Shown piece by piece: positions 9,657 to 18,441 of a stretch of DNA of 64,000 nucleotides; the stretch's first letter is position 1; each line of letters starts with the position of its first letter. The stretch is from Clostridiales bacterium (GTDB lineage: Bacteria > Bacillota > Clostridia > Oscillospirales > Oscillospiraceae): the NCBI GenBank assembly GCA_021202775.1, contig JAJQCJ010000109.1:1-64000 (forward strand). Direction: 5' to 3'. A model generated the notes under the pieces. That model saw only the letters and a list, made by a program, of their open reading frames with translations. It ran no database searches and was not told where the DNA came from. The translations under genes and the position numbers were made by a program.

Positions 9657-9701
9657 TCTTGCTCTCCCTCTTTATGACGTAAAGACTCGCAGTCGCGTTC
9701 C

Positions 9702-10382
9702 CTAATTAAAATTGGTGATGTCTTTGATCAATTTGATTGCGCTGCTAAGCATACCAAGGACGCTGTTGATTACCCCTGCCTCACCACTGAGGCCAGTCAC
9801 CGTTTGTGTGACAGATTTCCAAGTTTTTATGCTGTTTATATAATACGAAACATCTACACCTTGTGCATATGCGGTAGCGGACATCTGCTGCGTCCCATTC
9901 AGTCCGATCATATTCAAAATATCGCCCAGTAAAAAGGTGTAGGTCTGGGTTACCGTAACCTCGTAATGCATTCGACCAATGTCATCTGTGACGGACTCCA
10001 CTGTCACAGTCGCCGAACCGTTAGACTGCGCCAGTGACGTTTTAGACAGGCGGCCATTGGCATAACTCGCACCGGTAGACATGCTGGCCTCCTCCAAATT
10101 GGTACCGTTGGAAAACCAGTACCGATACAACCCAATATTCGCGATGTCATCCGCAGTCAGGTCTGCACTGTCTGCTAGATCTGCATACTTGTAAGTGGTA
10201 GCAATGTTTTCCGCCGTCTCGTTTGCCACAACCTGGATCAATACCACCTGATAGAGATAGAAACCCACACTTAGCAGCAAAAGAAGAACCACCATGCAAA
10301 CTAAAATGCAGAAAGTTGATTCCAGTATAATCGTACCGCTATCCGACTTTAAGTTCTGCTTATCAGATGCTATTTTTTTCAT
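9702..10382 (-). CDS. TadE/TadG-like minor pseudopilin
   Basis: 226 residues from ATG 10382, 11 bases after the LRR gene stop, with a TGAGGA ribosome site. The leader KKIASDKQNLKSDSG is followed by TIILESTFCILVCMVVLLLLL, a prepilin-like helix with the conserved Glu just after a Gly. The remainder is predicted to be external and rich in Thr/Ser. It pairs with the second TadE-like gene at 6566-7108, flanking the large DUF5702-like gene. Likely a minor pilin of the Tad pilus. Confidence 0.8.
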   Translation of the reverse strand: MKKIASDKQNLKSDSGTIILESTFCILVCMVVLLLLLSVGFYLYQVVLIQVVANETAENIATTYKYADLADSADLTADDIANIGLYRYWFSNGTNLEEASMSTGASYANGRLSKTSLAQSNGSATVTVESVTDDIGRMHYEVTVTQTYTFLLGDILNMIGLNGTQQMSATAYAQGVDVSYYINSIKTWKSVTQTVTGLSGEAGVINSVLGMLSSAIKLIKDITNFN

Positions 10383-10392
10383 TTGGAGTTCC

Positions 10393-11260
10393 TCATTCCA
10401 CGGAGACAGTATGTCCCATTTCCTCCCAAACGGACTGCTGTTCACTGGCCCAAGAACCGTCTACCACATGTATTGTGGTGGTTGCATCTGTGTTCAGGGA
10501 AGAAGTCGCGTCATACTCCTCCAGTATCATGCCCTCCGGCATGTAGATGTCCGTTAATCCGGCAGTCAGAAACGCACCTGCCCCTAAAATTGTCAGAGAC
10601 TCCGGTAATGTGATTTCTGTCAGTGCGGAACACCGTTCAAACGCCTGTTCACCAATGGTTGTGACGCTGTCCGGCAGGTTGATGCTCTCCAGGCTGATGC
10701 AATAATTGAATGCGCCGTCGCCAACCTCGAGCAAACTCGTCCCCTCAATGATCACCTCACGCAAGGAAGAACAGGATTGAAATGCATTTGCACCAATCAC
10801 TGTGACAGTAGACGGGATGGTGACGCTTTCCACTGAGGACCCATAGAACGCCTGACTTTCAATTTCGGTTAGTCCTTCCGGAAGCACCACGGTTTTCAGG
10901 CTGCTGGAGCTGGCAAAGCCAGCCCCCAAAACGAGGTCGTGGTTTCCCTCAAAAGTAACTGTTTCCACACAGATGTCCTCGCCGGAGAAGGGCGAACCGG
11001 AAAAACCCTCGCAGCGCTCCGGGATTACCAGTGTAGTCTGTTTTGCTCCGGTTTCGGTCAGACCACTGATGTAATTCTCATTGGAACCGTAGATATCCCA
11101 CTCGAAATAATCTTCGTTAGCAACGGAGGCATTGGATGCGTCATCGTCTCCAGTTGTCGCTTCTGAGGCTGTATTGCTGCTCCCTCCGCAGGCACAGAGC
11201 GTCAGTAACCATTGTGGCCAACAGCAACGAGAAAAAACGCTTCATTTTTATAGGCTTCAT
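10393..11260 (-). pseudogene. BspA-type leucine-rich repeat lipoprotein, frameshifted in its signal peptide
   Basis: The ORF track shows only 10393-10968 because it picks an internal GTG, but the same frame is open to about 11242 and encodes the lipobox-like LTLCACGGSS followed by about 260 residues. These contain five or six BspA-type repeats such as LPDSVTTIGEQAFERCSAL. The signal peptide start MKRFFSLLLATMVT lies in the next frame (ATG 11245, or 11260 with five extra residues). Removing one base near 11205 would give MKRFFSLLLATMVTTLCACGG, a textbook lipoprotein signal. So the gene carries a one-base insertion, is a recent pseudogene, or contains an assembly error. Its place inside the Tad operon suggests a surface lipoprotein co-expressed with the pilus. 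Confidence 0.75.
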
Positions 11261-11279
11261 AATTTTTCATCATATCCTT

Positions 11280-11732
11280 TCATTTTGTAATTAAGCTGTA
11301 AACGATGACTGCCAGCACCCACGGAAGTGCATAGACCCAAAGGTTTCCTTTTCCCATCGCGCTTTCTGGCTTTGCACGAGCAGGAGTTCGTTTCCAATAG
11401 AACACGAGATGTTGAGGTGGGTTATGCCAAAACCAGGTGCTTTTACGGTAGCGACGTCCATTTACCTCAAACTCATAATTTCCACAGTAGCGTCGCTTAT
11501 TGTCTTTTGTCCAGGCAAAGCTGCTGTTGCGCAGTTCAGCAATGGCATATCTTCCTGTTTCTTTCGCACGCCTGCGCGCTTTTTCTTCGCTGTCGATGCT
11601 GATGCCACGCTTCCGCGTGAAAACGAAAATCAGGACATAGGACAAGATCAAAACTACGACAGGAATGCCCGACCGCCAGTTGCGAAGCCCCATGAGAAAG
11701 ATCTCGCTGATCGTATATTCATTCGTGCTCAT
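11280..11732 (-). CDS. Two-helix membrane protein in Tad operon (DUF3592-like)
   Basis: 150 residues with membrane helices at about 22-40 and 128-146 enclosing a soluble loop with CGNYEFEVNGRRYRKS and FYWKRTP. That loop resembles the small beta domain of DUF3592-type proteins, a weak call. An AAAGGA ribosome site precedes the ATG. It sits between the WG-repeat gene and the LRR gene in the same operon. No enzymatic motif is visible; it may be a pilus-assembly accessory protein. Confidence 0.7.
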   Translation of the reverse strand: MSTNEYTISEIFLMGLRNWRSGIPVVVLILSYVLIFVFTRKRGISIDSEEKARRRAKETGRYAIAELRNSSFAWTKDNKRRYCGNYEFEVNGRRYRKSTWFWHNPPQHLVFYWKRTPARAKPESAMGKGNLWVYALPWVLAVIVYSLITK

Positions 11733-11768
11733 TACGAAATAATCCTTTCATCTCATCAGGTTGCAATT

Positions 11769-13112
11769 TTAGTCGGTGATGTTTCGCGTCAGCAACTGAT
11801 AGGTATCGGATGCCGTTGCCACCATGCAAATTCCATCGTCGTCAAAATAGTCCGCGTCCAAAAACGTATAATCAATGACCAAAATATTCTCGGTGTTGAT
11901 AAATCCCCAGTAGATTTCGCCTTGGACTGCAGCCAGACCATTTGAGAAGCTTTTCGCATTTGCATAGGTCGGTTCTATGACCTCATTACCCTCCAAATCA
12001 GCAAATCCCCATAAGCCATCCCGTTCAAATGCAATCATGGAGCCATTGTCTGTCACACAGTCAATATCATCACAGGTGAGAGAGCCGAGTTGCTCACCAT
12101 TTTCGTCATAGAGGTGGTATGCGCCATCCAACTTTGCCAGCATGACACCGTTTTTTAGCCAGGAGCCATCTGCGTTCAACTTAATATCCTCGTAGACAGC
12201 GGAGGATACTTCATTTCCGGCAGTATCAATCAGTATCCAACCGTCTTCGGTTTCTACTGCGGCAGTACCATCCTGAAAAGAGCTGGCGTTCAGGTACTCG
12301 CCAAATTGCAAGTCGCCAAGTTCATCATAATAGGACCAGGTATCCCCATTTTGAATGGCTACCAATCCTTCTGTATAGACTCCTGCATCCGTTGGAACAA
12401 AAGAGAGCTTTCCCTGAACAATGCCATCCAGGTCGCACAGTTTGCCTTGGCCATCTTCAGAGCAAACATATATGCCGTTTTCTCCTATGGAATAACAGCT
12501 TTCCAGCGTATAGGAAACCAGTTTCTTTCCCGCACTGGAGACGATTCCCCAGCCGTTGCCACTGTAAGCAGCATAGTATTCATTGCACAGGAGAAGCCGC
12601 TGCGACCAAGAGGAAGATCCGATGGTATAGCTGTACTTGACCTCCAGGTAGAGTTGCTCCAGTTCCTCATCCGCCACACCAGTGTCCCTGTTCAGCGTCA
12701 GATACTGATAGGCGGAGCTGTAGTCATCGTTCTCCAAGCACAGATTCACCGCAATTTTGCAGAAATCAGTATTTTTTGGATATGCCTTTGTCGCCTTTTT
12801 TGCGGCGGAAAGATAGACGCTGAAAATATCATCGTCCTCCTCGTACCGGCAACGGTATGCTTCCAGCAGTGCGGCCCAGTCCTCCTCATTGTTCTTTAAC
12901 GAGACGGCGGTGGTGTATTCGACAGCGGCCTTTTGATACAATCCCCGCTCCATATAATCCTCCGCCAAGGCGATGCACTGGTTGTAATTCCCCGTGGTAT
13001 TGGCATCGCCCTCCTCAACTGCTCCGGTGCCTATGCCTAATGCACAAGCGGCCCAGCCGAAAGCAATCAGGAGAATCAGCAAGACGGTAACAATTCCTTT
13101 GGATGCTCTCAT
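11769..13112 (-). CDS. WG-repeat protein with membrane anchor
   Basis: 447 residues from ATG 13112 (ribosome site GAGGAGAGG); the ORF-track start at 13175 is upstream of it. An N-terminal membrane helix (about 8-28) is followed by a TPR-like helical part (about 45-150), then WG-type repeats (about 165-440) with units such as GLWGFADLEGNEVIEPTY and YWGFINTENILVIDY. WG repeats form beta-hairpin or propeller-like binding surfaces. The protein should face the outside. It lies directly after the prepilin peptidase gene (16 bases), so it belongs to the Tad operon. Its binding target is unknown. Confidence 0.85.
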   Translation of the reverse strand: MRASKGIVTVLLILLIAFGWAACALGIGTGAVEEGDANTTGNYNQCIALAEDYMERGLYQKAAVEYTTAVSLKNNEEDWAALLEAYRCRYEEDDDIFSVYLSAAKKATKAYPKNTDFCKIAVNLCLENDDYSSAYQYLTLNRDTGVADEELEQLYLEVKYSYTIGSSSWSQRLLLCNEYYAAYSGNGWGIVSSAGKKLVSYTLESCYSIGENGIYVCSEDGQGKLCDLDGIVQGKLSFVPTDAGVYTEGLVAIQNGDTWSYYDELGDLQFGEYLNASSFQDGTAAVETEDGWILIDTAGNEVSSAVYEDIKLNADGSWLKNGVMLAKLDGAYHLYDENGEQLGSLTCDDIDCVTDNGSMIAFERDGLWGFADLEGNEVIEPTYANAKSFSNGLAAVQGEIYWGFINTENILVIDYTFLDADYFDDDGICMVATASDTYQLLTRNITD

Positions 13113-13128
13113 TTTTCCTCTCCTCGGT

Positions 13129-13851
13129 TTAATACATTGCCAGCAGGACAGTGACCACAAAGCCAAGCAGTACAAAGGGGCCCATCGGCAGCGTGTCTTT
13201 CAAGGTCTTCTTTCGGAACAACAACAGGCTCGCAGATGCCAGCGCGCAGAGAATGCAGGAGAACAGCAATGTATATGCCGCTCCATAAAGTCCACAGAGG
13301 AATCCCAAACCGCCAAACAGCTTGACATCCCCATATCCCAGTCCCCCGTGAGAGATTTTGGATACCAGCATCAAAAACAGCATACAACCCAATCCGCCCA
13401 CAACACTGCTGAGCAGACGAGACAGTGTTCCTTCATATGTAAAAATCAGCTCTGGCACAAGGAAAAGCACGCGTCCAACCAAAAGAGTGAGAACATACGG
13501 ATGGGGGATCCTAAAAAATTTCACATCCGCCAATGCGGCACACGCCAGGACGCAATACGCCAGCAGCAGCTTCAATATACTTATCGGTGAATTCGCGCAC
13601 TGAGCCGCCTGGTACCCGCACAGACAGGCCAGCGGTACGCAGCCGAGGGCTGCAAGGAGCAATCCCCTTTTAGGCTGCGTGGCCGCTGGCTGCGGCAGTA
13701 CTTCGGTAACGGGTTCGGTTGCGGATTCGTCGGTGGGAACGGGTTCGGCATGCTCCTGTTGCCGGAGCAGCTTTGGTAGCTGCCACCTGTACCATGCGGC
13801 CAGTGTCACGAAGGAGACACAGCCCCAGGCCAGACTCCAGAGAACAGACAC
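13129..13851 (-). CDS. tadV: Type IV prepilin peptidase (TadV/CpaA-like)
   Basis: 240 residues with about seven hydrophobic helices and an Ala/Pro/Thr-rich insert at 35-60. The two catalytic Asp motifs of the aspartyl prepilin peptidases are present: ADVKFFRIP near residue 107 and GYGDVKL near 175. It lacks the long N-methylation domain of bifunctional PilD, as TadV/CpaA enzymes do. The start is GTG at 13851 behind a GGGGAGGGG ribosome site. It lies 41 bases after the Flp-like pilin gene and should cut the leader from that pilin and from the two TadE-like proteins. Confidence 0.9.
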   Translation of the reverse strand: MSVLWSLAWGCVSFVTLAAWYRWQLPKLLRQQEHAEPVPTDESATEPVTEVLPQPAATQPKRGLLLAALGCVPLACLCGYQAAQCANSPISILKLLLAYCVLACAALADVKFFRIPHPYVLTLLVGRVLFLVPELIFTYEGTLSRLLSSVVGGLGCMLFLMLVSKISHGGLGYGDVKLFGGLGFLCGLYGAAYTLLFSCILCALASASLLLFRKKTLKDTLPMGPFVLLGFVVTVLLAMY

Positions 13852-13892
13852 AAAATCCCCTCCCCTGTGGTGTAAATGTGGGCAACCTTTTC

Positions 13893-14114
13893 TCAGAGAC
13901 CAAGACCGTCGAGGAAATTTGTCACATAGCCGGATACTGTCTCCATGACTGTTTTGCCAAGCGTCAGGAACAATCCGGCCAGCACAACGACGATGGCAAT
14001 GATTAGCAGTATGGAGACAAAGTTCGTGTCGCCACGGTCAGACGATTTGAACTCATTCCACCCATTTGTCACCGCAAGGTACAGGCCAAGCATCATTTGA
14101 TTCAACTGTTTCAT
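13893..14114 (-). CDS. flp: Flp-like type IVb pilin (major pilin candidate)
   Basis: 73 residues: a 27-residue charged leader ending in DRG, then DTNFVSILLIIAIVVVLAG as the membrane/assembly helix and a short C-terminal part. Size, position between tadC and the prepilin peptidase, and the Gly before the helix all fit Flp pilins. The usual Glu-Tyr pair just after the cleavage Gly is not visible (GDTNFVS instead of GxxxxEY), so cleavage may follow a variant rule. Likely the major subunit of the surface fibre. Confidence 0.75.
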   Translation of the reverse strand: MKQLNQMMLGLYLAVTNGWNEFKSSDRGDTNFVSILLIIAIVVVLAGLFLTLGKTVMETVSGYVTNFLDGLGL

Positions 14115-14138
14115 AATGTGTCCCTCCTTTTTTAAATT

Positions 14139-15005
14139 TCAAAACAGCGCACCCGCGAAGGCCGCAGTAATGACAATAATCAAGATGCCGACAAATACCA
14201 GCATGGTAGGCACCAGCAGTTTGGTGGCCGCCTTTTCGCCGCTTTGGAGCATTTTCTGGCGCTTCATAGCCCAAAGCTCACTGGATTGCCGTTCCATAAA
14301 CAGCGTCAGTTCAGAGCCTCCCTTTTCCAGGCTTTGCAACATGGCGCTGGTGAATTTTTTCACCTCAAGAGAGCCAGAGAGGAGGCCAAACTGATACATC
14401 GCGTCTACTTCCGGGACGCCGTTGTTCATGTCGTCACTGGCTTTGCGCATCAGCTGATAAATGGTACTGTCACCGCTCTCGCTGACCAGGCGCCACACGT
14501 CCCGCAACACCATGCCGGAGTTTAGCAGAACGGCCATGGAAGAAACCACATCCGGCAGTTTCGCATCGCACTCCTCAGTCCGCTTGGACAAGGTGTTCGA
14601 CATATTTGTCAGGCTGTAAACTCCCATAAATACGGCAATAAAAATACCAACGGCCATTATAAAGCCTGCTGTACTGAAAAACAGCCCCGCCAGCAGGAAG
14701 GCCAGCGTCAGTGTCAAATGTACCAATGTAATTGCCTGTACCCAAGCAATATTGGCATAATAATCCGCAAATTGTTCCTTAAAGAGAATTGCAGCCTCTC
14801 GTTTGAGTTTGGCGGCTAACTTTCCGCGAAAGCGGAGGGGACCTCTGGACGACCAGGCAAACCCTGCAACATACAGACTACACAGGGGATACTCCATTCC
14901 ATCAAGAACGCTGACAGCTTCGTCATAGTTTTTGCCTCGTTTTAGTTGAATCAGGAACAAAACAGCCAAAACCGTGCCTACCGTAAGTAAGATTACTCGT
15001 GCCAT
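14139..15005 (-). CDS. tadC: Tad inner-membrane platform protein TadC
   Basis: 288 residues with a type II secretion F (T2SF) domain. Hydrophobic segments are at the N-terminus (about 2-18), two in the middle (about 90-130) and one at the C-terminus (PTMLVFVGILIIVITAAFAGALF). The segment ECDAKLPDVVSSMAVLLNSG is typical of TadB/TadC. It works with TadB as the membrane platform that TadA drives during pilin extrusion. Three bases separate it from tadB, so they are co-translated. Confidence 0.9.
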   Translation of the reverse strand: MARVILLTVGTVLAVLFLIQLKRGKNYDEAVSVLDGMEYPLCSLYVAGFAWSSRGPLRFRGKLAAKLKREAAILFKEQFADYYANIAWVQAITLVHLTLTLAFLLAGLFFSTAGFIMAVGIFIAVFMGVYSLTNMSNTLSKRTEECDAKLPDVVSSMAVLLNSGMVLRDVWRLVSESGDSTIYQLMRKASDDMNNGVPEVDAMYQFGLLSGSLEVKKFTSAMLQSLEKGGSELTLFMERQSSELWAMKRQKMLQSGEKAATKLLVPTMLVFVGILIIVITAAFAGALF

Positions 15006-15008
15006 AAC

Positions 15009-15854
15009 TTACCCCTTTATGTCCATGATCGACTGCGCCGTAAAGTAGGCAACAGCAAAAATGACAATCGCCACTGTTATGGCTATTATTCCAGGCACAG
15101 TTGAGAAGCTGGCGGCAAAGGAACTGCTCATATACCGCAGCATCAGCACCAGTACAACCGGAAACACGATCATCACATTAAACTGCGACTTGTTGGAGGA
15201 TATGGTGGTTTCAATTTCCTCGCTGATTTCGATTTTCTCACTGATGATGTTGTTGGTGCGGCGGACAATGTCTTTCAAGTTGCCGCCTGTGCGGTAGCAC
15301 ATGGAAAACACGATGCCAAAGCTCTTAATGTCGTCGATCTCGCTCCGCTCACCAAAGAAGGCGATGGTCTCCTCCAGCGGAACGTTGTTTTTGATGCCAT
15401 TTAACATTTCCTTGACTTCCTGCACGATATAAGCGTCTTCGGAATACTCCAGTGTAAGGTCATTGCAGGCACTTTCCAGTGATTCCTGCATATTCATACC
15501 GCTGGAAAGCGATGCTGCCAGCGCAGACAGCAACTCACGAAACTGATGGGTGATCTGCGTTTTTCGTTTATCCCGGAGCTTCCTGCTCCGCACGGATAGG
15601 AACACACTACCAACAATCACACCAACTACCAGAAAGATGACTATATTTCCGATATATGTTGCAGTGGTTGCCAAACCGTCCTCGTCCTTGAACTGTCCCC
15701 CGTAAAAAATCAGTCCAACGCCGCCGCCGACAACAGCGGCAAGGAGGAAGGTTAAAAGTTTCTCGGCCGCAGACATATAGTATACCCGATAGTTAAGCAT
15801 GGGAGTATTGAGCGCGGATGGGATATACTGCGGTTCTCTTGCTTTTTTTCCCAT
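15009..15854 (-). CDS. tadB: Tad inner-membrane platform protein TadB
   Basis: 281 residues with a T2SF domain in the centre (HQFRELLSALAASLSSGMNM through YRTGGNLKDIVRR). Two hydrophobic segments lie near residues 32-52 and 68-88 and two near the C-terminus. Paired with tadC downstream and tadA 10 bases upstream, as in nearly all Tad loci. It forms the platform through which TadA energy is passed to pilin assembly. Confidence 0.9.
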   Translation of the reverse strand: MGKKAREPQYIPSALNTPMLNYRVYYMSAAEKLLTFLLAAVVGGGVGLIFYGGQFKDEDGLATTATYIGNIVIFLVVGVIVGSVFLSVRSRKLRDKRKTQITHQFRELLSALAASLSSGMNMQESLESACNDLTLEYSEDAYIVQEVKEMLNGIKNNVPLEETIAFFGERSEIDDIKSFGIVFSMCYRTGGNLKDIVRRTNNIISEKIEISEEIETTISSNKSQFNVMIVFPVVLVLMLRYMSSSFAASFSTVPGIIAITVAIVIFAVAYFTAQSIMDIKG

Positions 15855-15864
15855 AGTTTCTCCT

Positions 15865-17106
15865 TCAAATCACAATCTTTTTTCCCGCCAACTGTAGCTT
15901 TTGGATGTTGACCATTGGATTTTCTGTTCGTTCCAACCGGCCAGAAACACGTTCCAGGGTGGAGTTTTCATCCTCTCTGAACTCATAGAGCGGGTTCAAT
16001 TGAATCACCCCCTCTTTCACATCTAACACTTCCGTGATTGCCATCGTTTTACGGGAATGATCCCGCAAACGGGACAAATGGATGATAATGTCCAGGGCGG
16101 AGGCGATCTGCATACGAATTGCAGGCAAAGGCATTCCGGGCGCACCCTGCAGTACCATTGTTTCCAGACGGGAGAGCATATCGCTAGTGGAGTTGGCATG
16201 ACCGGTGGACAGAGAACCGTCATGACCGGTATTCATAGCCTGAAGCATATCCAGCGCCTCTCCGCCGCGCACCTCGCCTACAACAATGCGTTCTGGCCTC
16301 ATTCGCAGCGAAGACTTGATCAGATCACGGATGGTAATCTCACCTGCGCCGGCATTATTGGCATTGCGGCTTTCAAGACTGACCAGGTTGTCAATGTTGG
16401 CCAGTTGAAGTTCTGCGGAATCCTCAATGGTAATGATACGTTCTTCCTTGGGGATGTAATTGGACAAGGCATTCAGGAAGGTAGTCTTTCCGGAGCCTGT
16501 GCCACCGGAGATGAAAATATTGTATTTGGCCTCGACCAGCGTTTTCAGGACGTCAGCAATTTCCTCGGTGATAGATCCATAACGAATCAACTGTTCAATG
16601 GTCATGGGTGTTTTAGAAAACTTTCGGATGGTCACAACCGGTCCCACCAGTGAGATGGGCGGTAGAACGACATTGACACGGGATCCGTCTTCCAGTCTGG
16701 TGTCTACGATGGGGGATGCCTGACTGACCTCTCTGCCCGCTGCACCGACAATGCGCTGGATCACGTCCTCCAGACGCTTTTCACTGTCAAAAGAGGCGTT
16801 CAGCCGTTGAACCTTGCCGGCACGTTCGATGAAAATGTTCTGAGGACCATTGATCATCACCTCGGTAATGGAATCGTCTTTCAGGATTGTGTCCAAAACC
16901 CCAAGGCCACGGATGGAGCTATAAACATTTTGTACAATATTTGCCTTTTGCCGGGATGAACAGTAGGTTCCGTTCAGGCGCTGGGTGACCAGATGTTCCA
17001 GACGGATTTCTAATTCTTTATCCGAAAGGCTGCTCAGAGGCATTGCCTCCTTCGCATACTGCCGCAGTTCTTCAGTAAACTGTTGTTCCGCTTCCCGTGT
17101 CATCAT
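15865..17106 (-). CDS. tadA: Tad pilus assembly ATPase TadA (CpaF-type)
   Basis: 413 residues. Walker A is GGTGSGKTTFLNAL, the Asp box is IITIEDSAELQL, and the Walker B/His-box region is VVGEVRGGEALDMLQAMNTGH followed by STGHANS. These define the CpaF/TadA branch of secretion ATPases. The N-terminal domain (about 1-120) matches family length. The ATG overlaps the tadZ stop by four bases (ATGA). It is the hexameric cytoplasmic motor that powers Flp pilus assembly. Confidence 0.95.
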   Translation of the reverse strand: MMTREAEQQFTEELRQYAKEAMPLSSLSDKELEIRLEHLVTQRLNGTYCSSRQKANIVQNVYSSIRGLGVLDTILKDDSITEVMINGPQNIFIERAGKVQRLNASFDSEKRLEDVIQRIVGAAGREVSQASPIVDTRLEDGSRVNVVLPPISLVGPVVTIRKFSKTPMTIEQLIRYGSITEEIADVLKTLVEAKYNIFISGGTGSGKTTFLNALSNYIPKEERIITIEDSAELQLANIDNLVSLESRNANNAGAGEITIRDLIKSSLRMRPERIVVGEVRGGEALDMLQAMNTGHDGSLSTGHANSTSDMLSRLETMVLQGAPGMPLPAIRMQIASALDIIIHLSRLRDHSRKTMAITEVLDVKEGVIQLNPLYEFREDENSTLERVSGRLERTENPMVNIQKLQLAGKKIVI

Positions 17107-18194
17107 ATCGTGCCCCCGCCGGAAACCGGCTGAAGAATGGCATCAAGCTCACTGTTGTCTGCTAAGAGCTGAAGCAGTTCCTGTGTCGTCGCATTTTCAA
17201 TGCGGTTGACACCTCCGGCCTCTGTATAAGGCAGAGAACGTAACCGTTTTCCCGTTTTACTACTGAACCTGTTATAAAAGAGAACGATCCGATCCATCGG
17301 CAACTCTGTTCCCTGTTCGTTCAGGATGGTCAGTGCATCCAGGCAGCGATTAAGCTTGAGATTAGCCCGTTCGCTACCGTCGGAGACAAAAACAGTTCTG
17401 TAGGAGCGTTCTATCTGCTGGTACATTTGAGAGGAAAAGCAAAACGCAGTATCCACTACGATCCATTCGTAAAGCCTCGCCTTTTCCAACTCCTCAAAAA
17501 GCTGTCGCATCTTCTCCGCATCCAACTCCAACAGATCCAAAGCAGATGCACATTCAGAATAATAGAACACACCGCAGGCATCCTGCTTTGCCGCACTTTC
17601 CAGGCGCATGGAAAGCATTCCATTTGCCATAGCCAGACTGTAGAGGACATCGCTGAAACCGCTGTCTCCTCCGCCGGAAAAATACAAGTCGGCATTTCCA
17701 CAGGGTTCCAGATTTAAGTATAAAACTTTTTGACCCTGTGAGGCTAACCGACGCGCAAAGGCGGCAGCAGCCACCGAGGTACCAGTACCTCCGGCAGCGG
17801 AGCAAAAAGTGATAATCTGACAGACACGATTTAAGTCTCCCTGCAAAATCACAGAGGAGCCCGCGCTTTCTGCATATACATCCAGAAGTTCACGGTAAAT
17901 TTCGGAGATGGTCTGATATTTGCAAATCGCTCTATGCTGATTGATGAGATGAATTCCTTTTTGCGCTACGAAGTATACCAATTCTACGCTTGGGGGTAGT
18001 TTGAAATCAACAGCCCCAAATTCATCCCCCACAAGGAAAATGTTGGGGCGCTGTTCTACAAGAACGGTTTCCGCTACCTGTTTTTGTGTGAAAATGGAAA
18101 GGTCTACCTTATCTGCATATTGTAAAGTGATGGCCGCGAGTAATTTATCTGTATATTGGGTATCACTTGTTAATAGAGCGATTTTAATTTTCAA
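17103..18194 (-). CDS. tadZ: TadZ/CpaE-like localisation ATPase
   Basis: 363 residues. The first 125 residues look like an atypical receiver domain (KIKIALLTSDTQYTDKLL). A ParA/MinD-like domain follows with a degenerate P-loop (CSAAGGTGTSVAA) that lacks the usual signature Lys and final Lys-Thr, and with IVVDTAF as Walker B. TadZ and CpaE proteins with such weakened loops mark the cell site where the pilus machine assembles. The start is TTG at 18194 after AGAAGG. It is the first gene of the Tad operon, so sequences upstream, including the invertible segment, are placed to control the whole locus. Confidence 0.88.
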   Translation of the reverse strand: MKIKIALLTSDTQYTDKLLAAITLQYADKVDLSIFTQKQVAETVLVEQRPNIFLVGDEFGAVDFKLPPSVELVYFVAQKGIHLINQHRAICKYQTISEIYRELLDVYAESAGSSVILQGDLNRVCQIITFCSAAGGTGTSVAAAAFARRLASQGQKVLYLNLEPCGNADLYFSGGGDSGFSDVLYSLAMANGMLSMRLESAAKQDACGVFYYSECASALDLLELDAEKMRQLFEELEKARLYEWIVVDTAFCFSSQMYQQIERSYRTVFVSDGSERANLKLNRCLDALTILNEQGTELPMDRIVLFYNRFSSKTGKRLRSLPYTEAGGVNRIENATTQELLQLLADNSELDAILQPVSGGGTI

Positions 18195-18352
18195 GTGTGT
18201 CGCCTTCTTCTAAATCAGTGTTACATAATGAGGGGCGCATTGGTTCCATAGGCTGATAAAAGCAGAGAATTTATATAATATGATCATAACGGATGTTTTA
18301 AGTTAACTCCTGCTTCACATTAGGGGGAGGTGGTTGGGTAATTCTATTCTTC
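18195..18352 (-). promoter_or_regulatory. tadZ upstream region with weak native promoter candidate
   Basis: This is the fixed DNA between tadZ and the left inverted repeat. On the minus strand an AT-rich stretch (TTAAAA, about 17 bases, TTATAT, near 18275-18300) could be a weak sigma-A promoter, but no consensus -35 is present. A second promoter supplied from the invertible segment would therefore matter. No ORF or hairpin terminator is seen here. Confidence 0.35.
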
Positions 18353-18354
18353 GT

Positions 18355-18380
18355 GTCGTAGAGTGTTTTACTCTACGACA
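18355..18380. repeat. Left inverted repeat (IR-L) of putative invertible segment
   Basis: This 26-bp sequence is the exact reverse complement of 19810-19835. Internally it is a 10-bp palindrome pair (gtcgtagagt/actctacgac, extending to 12 bp here) around a 5-bp asymmetric centre, gtttt. That is the layout of a tyrosine-recombinase crossover site: two inverted monomer sites around a short overlap. No T-run follows it in the leftward direction toward tadZ. Confidence 0.85.
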
Positions 18381-18428
18381 CTGTAGAGAAAACATTGAAA
18401 TTGCAGGCTATTGTGTCTTAGTGACAAG

Positions 18429-18441
18429 TATTTTGACTGCT
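18429..18441 (+). repeat. 13-bp direct repeat copy 1 (candidate recombinase arm site)
   Basis: tattttgactgct, overlapping the last base of the recombinase stop codon. An identical copy lies at 19612-19624 on the other side of the gene. The recombinase has an N-terminal arm-binding-type domain, so these are candidate arm sites. Confidence 0.55.
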
